Source: Ancistrus triradiatus
Taxonomy: Eukaryota > Chordata > Actinopteri > Siluriformes > Loricariidae
DNA length: 64,000 nucleotides
Direction: 5' to 3'
Assembly: GCA_025084515.1 (NCBI GenBank)
Contig: JAJAGP010000208.1
Span: 434,001 to 498,000, forward strand
Translations under genes and position numbers: made by a program
Part shown: positions 12,701 through 25,300 of the stretch, in pieces
Position numbering within the stretch: position 1 is the stretch's first letter
How the letters are laid out: every line of letters starts with the position of its first letter
The notes under the pieces: model-generated
Databases searched by the model: none
Told to the model about the DNA's origin: nothing
What the model saw: only the letters and a program-made list of their open reading frames with translations

Positions 12701-15700
12701 AGCTTAGATTTAACAATGTGGCAATATAATGAAGTCAGCTGAGTAACTGGACAGAAATTTAAGTCACTGCATGACTAGGTTATCCAATCAATGGATTTTT
12801 TTCTTTCTGATGGCACATATTCCAGGACGACAATGCCAAGATTGATTGAGATGAAACTGTGAAGGAGTGACATAAGGAATCTTTTTCACACATGAATTGG
12901 CCCCCACAGAATCCTGATCTTAACACCACTGAAAGTCTATGGGATGTGCTGGAGAAGACTTTATGGAGTGCTTCATATATCCCATCATCAATACAAGATC
13001 TGTAAATCTGGATGGAAATAAATGTTGTAACGTTACATAAAGTTGTCAAAACAAGAGCACAGCAAATGCACGCTATTACCAAACTAAAGGTGGTACAACA
13101 AAATGTTTGTGTGCAAATTATTTTTGGACCAGTCAGTGTAGTACTATTCTTAATCTCCAGTCTTGAATGGCATAGAAGGAGTAGTCATACTGGATACAGT
13201 GGGTGTGGTGACACAACTATTAATTAGAACATTTGTTCATTGTCATATCCACCTAAACCAATTCAGGGTCACAGGTAGCCGAGGCCTAACCGGCAGCACA
13301 GGGGACAGACGGGATCCAACCATTCCTTATATGCTTCACTCATTTAGACTAGAAAAATGTGTCTCGGTACTTGCCACACTTGCTTAAGTTTGTATGAGTT
13401 GAGCTGCATGACTCATTCCTGCTGAAACTCTTTCACAGTTCATGATTCAAAATTCACGATTCACTACACAGTGATTCAGTCTCACAATAGCTGTTTCTCA
13501 GTGAAGACCTTTGCTATTTTTCTCATGCTTTTCTTTGATTTCACACCTACAGCACTGTATTCTTAGTGCAAATAAGTCCCCATTTGTCCTAAAACCTGAG
13601 TCCTCCAGATCACTGTCAGGCTGAGCAGTTAACATTAGTATCTAGTGCCTGGAGTTCACCAATAGCGTAAGTGTTTTGCCATTACTTTTCACTTTCAATC
13701 CATTACTCATTAAATTACATTAGATTTTCAACAGTTTATTATAGAATAAGCTTTGTGTTCATGATTTTGGCCAACTGTAGGTTAATGTACAAGTGTTTTA
13801 AACAATAAGGTCAGCTCTGCTATGATAGAGTATAGACTTATATGGATTTGTTGGACTGTAACCCCTTCATAAATCAGGGAGCACCTGTACAATACAACTC
13901 AATTGATGCATATAATGCCTCATGTGGGGATTTTCTGAAGTCTGGAGTGAACTCACTCTATTTACATTATTCCTTATGGGAAACATTTGCTCGGTGCTCA
14001 TAGTTTTCGGTTCTAGACAAGCCTTCTTTAACAAATTAGCGATGAGAACCGCAGCAAACAAAATAAGATACTGAAAATAATGTTACTGACTAATAAAGGT
14101 AATACAGTGGTGCTTGAAGGTTTGTGAACCCTTTAGAGTTTTCCATATTTCTGCATAAATTTGACTTAAAACATCAGATTTTCACACAAGTCCTAAAAGT
14201 AGATAAAGAAAACCCAGGTGTGGAGGTGTATCATGGCACGAACAAAAGGAGATTTCTGAGGACCGCAGAAAAAGAGTTGTTGATGCTCATCAAAAGGTTA
14301 CAAAACCATCTCTAAAAAGTTTGGACTGCTCCAATCCACAGTCAGACAGATCGTGTACAAATGGAGGAAATTCAAGACCATTGCTACCCTCCCCAGGAGT
14401 GGTCGACCAACAAAGATCACTCCAAGAGCAAGGCATGTAATAGTTGGCGAGGTCACAAAGGACCCCAGGGGAACTTCTAAGCAACTGAAGGCCTCTCTCA
14501 CATTGACTAATGTTAATGTTCATGAGTACACCATCAGAAAAACACTGAACACCAATGGTGTGCATGGCAGGGTTGCAAGGAGAAAGCCACTAGTCTTTAA
14601 AAAGAACTTTGCTGCTCGTCTGCAGTTTGCTAAAGATTACGTGGACAAACCAGAAGGCTATTGGAAGAATGTTTTGTAAATGGATGAAACCAAAATAGAA
14701 CTTTTTGGTTTAAGATTAAAGTGTTATGTTTGGAGAATGGAAAAAACTGCATTCCAGCATAAGAACCTTATTCCATCTGTGAAACATGATGGTGGTAGCA
14801 TCATGGTTTGGGCCTGTTTTGCTGCATCTGGGCCAGGACGGCTTGCCATCATTGATGGAACAATGAATTCTGAATTATATCAGAGAATTATACAGGAAAA
14901 TGTCAGGACATCTGTCCATGAACTGATTCCCAAGAGAAGGTGGGTCATGCAGCAAGACAACGACCCTAATCACACAAGTCGTTCTACCAAAGAACTGTTA
15001 AAGAAGAATAAAGTTCATGTTTTGGAATGGCCCAGTCAAAGTCCTGCCCTTAATCCAATCAAAATGTTGTGGACGGACCTGAAGCGAGCAGTTAATGTGA
15101 GGAAACCCACCAACATCCCAGAGCTGAAGCTGTTCTGTACGGAGGAATGGGCTAAAATTCCTCCAAGCCGGTGTGCAGGACTGATCAACAGCTACAGGAA
15201 ACGTTTAGTTACAGTTATTGCTGCACAAGGGGGTCACAGCAGATACTGAAAGCAAAGGTTCACAAACTTTCAAGCACCACTGTAGTCTACTCATATGACT
15301 GTATTTTAATGGAAAATTGAAACACAGTATATGAAAATACAGCATTTCAATGGAAAATTATTGAAAAGGGAAACTATTTCTTTAGAATCAAATAAGAGCA
15401 AGCACAAAAATCTTACCAATCCTAATTAAAGCAATAAAAATCATGCAGTTAACATCTAAATATAACAACACCACGAGCCACCAAAAACAGACGTCACTAT
15501 ACCTTGGGACAGATTCTGTTCTTAGTTTCTGGAACTGAACTGGAGGCAGACACATTGTTATCTTACAGACAGCTGGTGGCTCTAAAGGCCATAAGATATT
15601 ATTTACATTGTTTTCCTCCTCATGACACTAAAGTCCATGTGCCATTTGAATGGGGCTGTTATCACTCTTAAAGAGACCCACATTAGGATAGAAATGTTCC

Positions 15701-16769
15701 ATTACAGTGATCAGGTGATCAGTCAGAATGACTCTTGCCCTGATTTACAGTGACATTTCCCTGTAAGGAGGCAGACAGGTGGATCTGAACCATGGCAGCA
15801 CAATTCCCTCCAGGGGAAAGTCAAAGTCTGTAGAGTTGCTACTCAAAGAGGTCTGAGTGCAAGGGATTCAAGTAGAGCAACTCTTGCTCCATTACCAGAA
15901 TACTAAAGTGCACATCAATCTAAATGTATTCATTGTCTTTAAATATAGTAAGGGTGGGTGCACTGTCTAAAATAGCACCTAGCAGTTCTCGTTTTCAGCA
16001 CTGCCACTGTAGGACGCTTAAGGAAGGCCCTTAACCTACAATTACCTTGGACTAAACCTTGTAAAATTGTCATCCATGACAAGGGCATCTGCTAAATGGT
16101 TTAAATCGAAATGCTTTGCTCAACTGTAAATCGCGTAAAAAGTGTGCCAAGAAAATATCCCCCAAACCACTACACCACTGCCACCAGCCTTAACAGTCGA
16201 TACAAAGCAAGGCAAGATGGAGCCATGCTTTCATTGTTGTTTACTCCAAACTACCATCCGAATGTCAGAGCGAAAATCTCGACTCATCACACCACATTTT
16301 CAGATCTTCTCTTGCCCAATTTTGGTGAACCCGTGTGAATTGCAGCCTCAGTTGCCTGTTCTTAGCTGACAGAGTGGCACCCAGTCTGGTTTTTTGCTGT
16401 TGTAGTCCATCTGCTTCAAGATTTGATTTGTTGTGAATTCAGAAACGCTCTTCTGCATACCTCGAGTAGTTATTTGAGTTACTATTGCTTTTCCATCAGC
16501 TCAAACCAGTCTGGCCATTATCATCCCTCTAGCATCAACAAAGCATTTTTGCCTACAGAACTGCTGCCCACAGAGTATTTTCTCTTTTTCAGACCATTCT
16601 CTGTAAACAACAATCAGCAACAATCATGTCATATTCAAAGTCATATAAATCATCTTTCTTCCCCATTCTGATGCTTGGTTTGAGGCAGCTCGTCTTGACC
16701 ATGTCTACATACTTCAATGCATACAGTTTCTGCCATGTGATTATCTAAAGAGGTGCACACCTCGCTCTT

Positions 16770-16814
<45 letters not shown>

Positions 16815-17573
16815 ATATATAAATATATATAGGTGCTTGAAAAGTTGTGAACCCTTTAAAATTTTCTATATTTCTGCATAAATATGACCTAAAACATAAT
16901 CCCATTTTCCCACAAAGTCCTAAAAGTAGCTAACGAGAACCCAGTTAAACAAATGAGACAATAACATTATACTTTGTCATTTATTTATTGAGGAAAATGA
17001 TCCAATATTACATATTAGTGAGTGGCAAAAGTTGCTTGTGAAACTTTGCTTTCAGTATCTGGTGTGACCCCCCTGTGCAGCAATAACTGCAGCTAAACGT
17101 TTCCTGTAACTGTTGATCAGTCCTGCACACCGGCTTGGAGGAATTTTAGCCCATTCCTCCGTACAGAACAGCTTCAGCTCTGGGATGTTGGTGGGTTTCC
17201 TCACATTAACTGCTCGCTTCAGGTCCTTCCACAACATTTCGAATGGATTAAGGTCAGGACTTTGACTTGGCCATTCCAAAACATTACCTTTATTCTTCTT
17301 TAACCATTCTTTGGTAGAACGACTTGTGTGCTTAGGGTCGTTGTCTTGCTGCATGACTCAAGTTCTCTTGAGATTCAGTTCATGGACAGATGTCCTGACA
17401 TTTTCCTTTAGAATTCTCTGATATAATTCAGAATTCATTGTTCAATCAATTATGGCAAGCCGTCCTGGTCCAGATGTAGTAAAACAGGCCCAAACCATGA
17501 TACTACCACCACCATGTTTCACAGATGGAATAAGGTTTCTTATGCTGAAGCAGTGTTTTCCTTCTCTCCAAAG

Positions 17574-17604
<31 letters not shown>

Positions 17605-18562
17605 AAGAAAGAAGAAAAAAAAAAGAAAAATTTTCCCCCCCCTTCTTTCCCCCCCACCACCATGTTTCACAGATGGAATAAGGTTCTTATGCTAGAATGC
17701 AGTGTTTTCCTTTCTCCAAACATAACACTTTAATCTTAAACCAAAAAGTTCTATTTTGGTCTCATCCATGCACAAAACATTCTTCCAATAGCCTTCTGGC
17801 TTGTCAATGTGATCTTTAGCAAACTGCAGATCAGCAGCAATGTTATTTTTGGAGAGCAGTGGCTTTCTCCTTGTAACCCTGCTATGCACACCATTGTTAT
17901 TCAGTGTTCTTCTAATGGTGGACTCATGAACATTAACATTAGCCAATGTGAGAGAGGCCTTCAGTTGCTTAGAAGTTACCCTGGGGTTCTTTGTGACCTC
18001 ACCATCTATTACACGCCTTGCTCTTGGAGTGATCTTTGTTGGTCGACCACTCCTGGGGAGGATAACAATGGTCTTGAATTTCCTCCATTTGAACACAATC
18101 TGTCTGGTTATGGATTGGTGGAGTCCAAACTCTTTAGAGATGGTTTTATAACCTTTTCCAGCCTGATGAGCATCAACCACTCTTTTTCTGAAATCCTCAG
18201 AAATCTCCTTGTTCTCCTTTGATACACTTCCACAAACATGTTGTGAAGAGCAGACTTTGATAGATCCCTGTTCTTTAAATAAAACAGGGTGCCCACTCAC
18301 ACCTTATTGTCATCTCACTGACTGAAAACACCTGACTCTAATTTCACCTTCTAATTAACTGCTAATTCTAAACGTTAACACACTTTTGCCACTCATTAAT
18401 ATGTAATATTGGATCATTTTCCTCAATAAATAAATGACCAAGTATAATATTTTTGTTATATACTCTTTATATACTCTCTTTATATACACTTAATCTTTAA
18501 TATACTCCTTATGTACTTTTAGGACTTGTGTGAAAATCTGATGATGTTTTAGGTCATATTTA

Positions 18563-18598
<36 letters not shown>

Positions 18599-21500
18599 CG
18601 CGAGGACAGACAATTCAGCAACACAGCTGTGCTTACCTCTAACAGTCCTGAACTGTCCGAGCTGGAGTCATCTACTGCACCATCACTTTGACTTATCACA
18701 GAGTTCACCAGCTCACAGAATCTAGGAACAGAGAACGAGAACACATGAGCCAAGCAAAGCACATTAAGGAAATAAGCCATTAACATGTCTCATTCACAGG
18801 TAAACATTAGTTCTCTTTTCAATTTTTGTATAGGTAGATAAATATATGTATATGTAATTATATTTCTGTTGCATCATGACACATTCTTATTACCAGAAGT
18901 TAATTATTATGAGGTATGACAAAAGTGAAAGCATACTGATTTCATTTACAGGAACAAGCCTATGTGTTGTAACCTTCACGTACTACAGCTTAAGGCTTTT
19001 AGGCAGCTCAAAGTCTTCAACTATACGTAGGTTAGGGTTGGCAGAGTGCCTGTTATTCTCAGTACAGCTAAAATGTTGAAATGAATCTATATGGCCATTA
19101 AACATACTTAAAAGGATAGATATGAGATCAGTTAGATAAAATGCTACACTATTCCTTTAAGAGTTTGAGCCTGGTGTAAACACAGGAGAAGAACATTACA
19201 GTCCATCACTGTGTTTTCTTCTGGCACTCACCCTTTGCAGTGCAGATCACTGGGAAAGCACAGCTGGAAGTCATCGGAGTTGTAAAGCACATACAGGAAG
19301 CAGCTCCGCTCATCGAATTTAGAAATGCTGTTAGAGTTGCACAACATTTAGCACACCAGTCAAGACATGTAGTGACACTACTATAGTTATAGTAATAACT
19401 GCTACTATTATTATTATTATTATTATTATCATCATTATCATACTTTCAGTTTATATAGTAGCTTTCACAGCTCAAGGGCACTTTACATAAAAAAGGTTAA
19501 AAGGTTAAGAGAAACAAGGGAAGAACAAAAACCAATCAGAAAAGAGGAAGGTTTTAAGATTTGATTTGAAAGGAGAAAGTAAGGAGAGCTCTGGTAATGA
19601 TTTAGGAAGATAGTTCCAAAGGTTATGTACTATAGCACTGTACAACCTAACACCCAAATATGGAAGTGTAACAGAAGGATCAGAAATCCAGTGCTGAAGG
19701 ATCTGAAGGTGTGGGAAGGAAACAGGTCTCACAGGTCTGTAGGAGCAAGACCACTTAGGGCTATGAAAGTGCGTGACTGGTATGCATGCCATCTTATAAA
19801 TACAAAACAAAATAGCTGCTGAATGTTAAAGTGGGTTAAGCAGTTTGTGAGGGAGGCCACTGAAATGTGAACAGCAGCAGTCAATGACAAATGTAATGAC
19901 TGCATTAAAGCTTCATTGTTGATGAGCATAGGGTGGAGTGTTATGTTGCACAGATGAAAAAAAAAAACACTCGGAGTGACACAATATGTGACTTAAATGG
20001 ATCAAAACACTGAATAAAGATGATCCTTCTTGCATCACAAATTCTAATTTTAAATGGATATATAACAGCAAATATGGACCTGTAACAATCATCTGGATGG
20101 GATGGGTTTTATATGGAGACCTGGTGTCTTTTTTTAATTAATTATTTTGTTTTACCCTGCCACCACCCCCATCTTTGGAGGACGTACAATGGTTTATTCT
20201 TAATATAATAATTTATTCTTAATATTCTTACATATGTCATGGTTATATAAGGCCTTCAATAAAAGGGAGAAAAAAAATAACCATAACAATAACATTTCTT
20301 ATCCAATAACATTTCTTATCCAGAGCAACTTAAAACTGATACAGTCGATTTTTGAGAAAATTAAAGGATTTTAAGTGCGTCTTATAGTCCGAAAAATACG
20401 GTACTGTTGAAGGAATTTAATGAATATTGACCAGGTCTTGCTGAATTCAGTGGATGTTGGCCTGGTGTGATTCTAATGTTCAACAGGTGCTTTATAAATG
20501 TATTTCCATCCAGTTCAGCCATATTTACCAAATTACCTCATGTTTTTCATCACACACTGTGATGTATTACTTATTGTAGTCCCCACTTTAGTCTCGTCTT
20601 GACAAATATCTCTATGATTTAGCAGACAAGATGTGTTCTTTACCTTGGACTTTGTTTTATGACAGCTATTTACTGTATTTACTCCACTTATTCATGGCTG
20701 TCACAAGCGCTTTGGTTCTACCTCTGAGAACACAGGGAGCAGGCATAAGCATGCAATAGTCCCTCCCCAATATAGTAAATGTAGAATGTTTACAAAGGTA
20801 TAATATGGGTCAAGATAAAGAAGAGGTAAAACTCAGCACAGACAAATGTAAGGCCTGTTTTTATGAGATGCTGATCAGATCTGATCTAAGATTCTAAACC
20901 CAACTCGTGATTTGTGTTGCAGACATGCGTTTGGAACACAAGGCGTTCGACACTCTAAAGAGTGACTGGGTTTGGACTAAACAAGGTACAGATATTTAAC
21001 TTCATTGAACTAAATTTGCATCTGCAGCCAACACAACATTAATGACTCAGGTCTAGTTCTAAAAGGAAGTTGCAAATATAGCAGATAATACATTCGAAGA
21101 AGAATCAGGAAATAACCAACAGCTGTCTGGAAAAACTTATGATAATACATTGTGACACAGCTGCAAATGTCTGCATTCCACAGAGTTACTATATTAGGAA
21201 AAAGAAACCGTTTCCTTATTTAGCACTTCATTTAGAGTCTATGTGAGGACAGACTCGGTCACTATATACGGTACACCTTGCTAGTACCTCAGTTTGCCTT
21301 CAGAACTGCCTTACTTCTTCGTGGCATAGATTCAACAAAGTGCTGGAAACATTCCTTAGATATTTTGGTCCATATTAATGTGATAGCATCACACAGTTGC
21401 TGCAGATTCTTCGGGCTGCACATGATGTGAATCTTACGTTCCACCACATTCCAAAGGTGTTCTATTGGATTGAGATCTGGTGACTGTGGAGGCCATTTGA

Positions 21501-22363
21501 GTACAGTGAACTCATGGTAATGATCAAGAAAATAGTTTGAGGTGATTTGAGCTTCGTGACATGGCACGTTATCCTGTTGGAATTATCCATCAGAAGATGG
21601 TACAACGTGGTCATAAAGGAATGGACATGGTCAGCAACAATATTCAGGTAGTCTGTGGCATTTAAACAATGCTCAATTGCCTTTAAGGGGTTAAAAGTGT
21701 GCCAAGAAAATATCCCCCCACCCAATTATACCACCACCAGCAGCCTGACCCATTGATACAAGGCAGTATGGATCCATGCTTTCATAATTTTTATGCCAAA
21801 TTCTGACTAAACATGTGGATGTCGTGGCAAAAAGAAAGACTCATCAGACCAGGAAACATTTTTCTGTCTTCCCTTGTCCAGTTTTGGTGAGCCTGTGTAA
21901 ATTGTAGCCTCATTTGCCTGTTAGGTGTCAGGAGTCACCTAACCCAGGGTGAGCATCTACTGCTGTAGAACATCTGCTTCAAGGTTTGATGTGTTGTGCA
22001 CTCAGAGATGCTCTTCTGCAGAACTCTGTTGTAACAAGTGGTTATCTGAGTGACTGTTGCCTTTCTTTCAGCTCAATCCAGTCTGGATATTCTCCTCTGA
22101 CCTCTTGCACAATAAGGCATTTCGGCCCAGAGAACTGCTGCTCAACGGATATTTTCTCTTTTTCGGACCACTCTCTGTAAACCCTAGAGATGACTGTGTG
22201 TGAAAATCCCAGAAGATCAGCAGGTTCTGAAATACTCAGATCAGCCCATCTAACACCAACAACCATGCCACATTCAAAGTCACTAAATTCACCTTTCTTC
22301 CCCATTTTGATACTCAGTTTGAACTTCAGCAGATCATGTTGATATATATATATACACATACTG

Positions 22364-22397
<34 letters not shown>

Positions 22398-25300
22398 TAT
22401 ATATATATATTTTTTTTTTTTAACTGCTAACTATAGGTCAGCATAAACAAATAAATAAAACAAATAAAAATATGAAACAACCACCACATAGCAGCAAAAC
22501 ATAACTGCCATCACTTTTCTTCCAGCTACTAGAATTCTTCATGCAGAGTCGCTTTAGCAAAGCATTCAGCCAAACCTTTGCCAATGTGAGGTGGCATCTG
22601 GATTTGTTTTTTTTAAAACACAAAAACATGTTTCACCACTGGATGCAGCACATTTATTTTGGCTTTTCGAAATACTGCGTGGTATGCTTAATTCTAAGAT
22701 GAGGTCAACCTCCTTTTAATCACAAAACTTCCTCATCTTAAGTTGTCTGCGAGGAGTAGTTGCCTCTGAAATGTCCCGCTCCTCCACAATCCTTCTTTGT
22801 GGCTTTCACAAAGTAAACAAATTAAATGCCCTGCCCACTCAAGGTAAGTACGGTTTTATATACATTTTCTAGTGTTATCAATCTATTAAAAAAATAATGA
22901 TTTTAATCACATGTTTAAAATACTGGGATTTACTTGTATTCTTGGAGGGAGATAAATACAAATAACATATTGGAAAAAAAATGTATGAACATTTTTTTTT
23001 TTGGATGATTTCAGTAGAAAGTCGAGATTCGCTGAGTAGAAAGAAAGTCTCTGGGTGTGCTTGGCATTGATTAATACAGCCTGGCAATGCAAGTAATGAA
23101 TTGGAGACTTGGCAGAAAAAAACCACACAGCTAAACAGCTAAAAAGTAATGTCTGCTACAAAGTGAATGTAAAACAGCTCGACTGTAAACTGTTTGAAAA
23201 GTTACTCACACAAATAAGAAAACTGCCTGTGCATGTTTCAGCAAAATGTCTTTCCTCTGTTTTTCAGCCAGGCAAAAAATCTGTCCATGATTTACGAGAG
23301 GCAGTTGGGGTCAAACTGGGTAATATTATTAATTTGGGGTTTTTTTTAACGTGTTAAAGTTAACACATTAACTGTGGGCATTAGCCACAAACTGCAGCAA
23401 GCACAAATTATATGGAAGTGCTATGGCATAAAATGTTATATAGTCAAAATCCTCAAGTTTCAGCTCCATCTCTTGTCATGCTGCAACTGTTGGGCCCTTA
23501 AGCAGGAACCTTAAACAGCTCAGTGTCTACTCTAAGCTTCTTCCGATGAAAAGACTGTCCATATATAGAAATGTAAATGTAGTCCTTGCCTGATTTATTT
23601 ATACAGTGCTGTTATACAATAGAGCACTGTCACAAGAAGCTTTACAAATATCTAGACCTCACAGCCCCATGTGAAGCAAGCATAGGTTGGCGGTGGCAAG
23701 GAAAAAAACTACATGGAGGATATGTGAGAAGTGAGAACATTACCTCACTCCACGGATTGCTGATGCAGGAAATAAAGTCCACTCATGTAGCCCTTTCTGA
23801 TTTTACGCAAGACAAGGCAAATTCAACTCATGAGCACTGTCACACAGAGAAGCTTTACAAATACTAGACCTCACAGCCCCATGGTGAGCAAGCAGAGTTT
23901 GGGCGGTGGCAAGGAACAAACTACATGTAGGATAATGTGAGAAACCTGTCCCCCGACCCAGGGGGAAACATACCTCACTCCACGGATTGCTGATGGCCAG
24001 GAAAAGTCCCACTCATGTCGCCCTTGGTCTATCCCGACTCAACCCCCAAGGCAAAGTTCAACTCATGAGAGTGAATCACATGCATGAACATAAACACAAG
24101 CTTGCATACCATGACTCACTTGTGATAATCAGTGGGGGACACAGTATAGTATTTACCAAGCATAACACATTGCTGCAACACTCCATGGTTTCTCTGCCTT
24201 TGCAAATTAACTATTAAATATTTATTCTTTCTGATTACATGTCAATGTATTTCTTGTTCATTACACACAGACTGTTATGGTTTTATTCACTGCAGTGCAT
24301 TAATATGTCCTTGTTCCTAACACGCTTCATTAGGTCACATCTGAACTACAGTGGGGCAAAAAAAAGTATTTAGTCAGCCACTGATTGTGCAAGTTCTCCT
24401 ACTTAGAAAGATGAGAGAGGTCTGTACTGTAATTTTCATCATAGGTAAACAGCTATGAGAGACAAAATGAGAAAAAAATCCAGGAAATCACATTGTAAGA
24501 TTTTTAAAGAATTTAATTGTAAATCATGGTGGAAAATAAGTATTTGGACACCCACAAACAAGCAAGATTTCTGTCTCTCACAAACCTGTAACTTATTCTT
24601 TAAGAAGCTCTTCTGTCCTCCACTCGTTACCTGTATTAATGGCACCTGTTTGACCTCGTTATCTGTATAAAAGACACCTGTCCACAGCCTCAAACAGTCA
24701 GACTCGAAACTCAACCATGGCCAAGACCAAAGAGCTGTCAAAGGACACCAGAAAGAAAATTGTAGACCTGCAGCAGGCTGGGAAAAGTGAATCTACAATA
24801 GACAATGGTCTGAAGAAATCAACTGTGAGACGATTGTAAGAAAATGAAAGTCCATTGATAATCTCCCTCGATCTGGGGCTCCACGCAAGATCTCATTTCT
24901 GTGGGGTCAAAATGATCATGAGAACGGTGAGCAAAAATCCCAGAACTACACGGAGGGACCTGATGAATGACCTGCAGAGAGCTGGGACCAAAGTAACAAA
25001 GGCTACCATCAGTAACGCACTACGCCGAGTGAGGGACTCAGATCTTGCAGTGCCAGGCGTGTCCCCCTGCTTAAGCCAGTACATGTCCAGGCTCGTCTGA
25101 AGTTTGCCAGAGAGCATATGGTTGATCCAGAAGAGGATTGGGAGAATATCATGTGGTCAAATGAAACCAAAATAGAACTTTTTTGGTAAAAACTCAACTG
25201 GAGGAAGACGAATGCTGATCGCATCCCAAGAACACCATACCTACTGTGAAGCATGGTGGTGGAAACATCATGCCTTGGGTCTGTTTTTCTGCAAAGGGGA

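Noticed and set aside
17442..17663. Minus-strand frame with long Phe/Leu run
   Set aside because: Artefact of a poly-A block within a broken Tc1 copy.
20922..20985. Plus-strand AG/GT-bounded segment (MRLEHKAFDTLK) as an exon
   Set aside because: No family match, no partner exons on the plus strand, and consensus-like borders arise often by chance.
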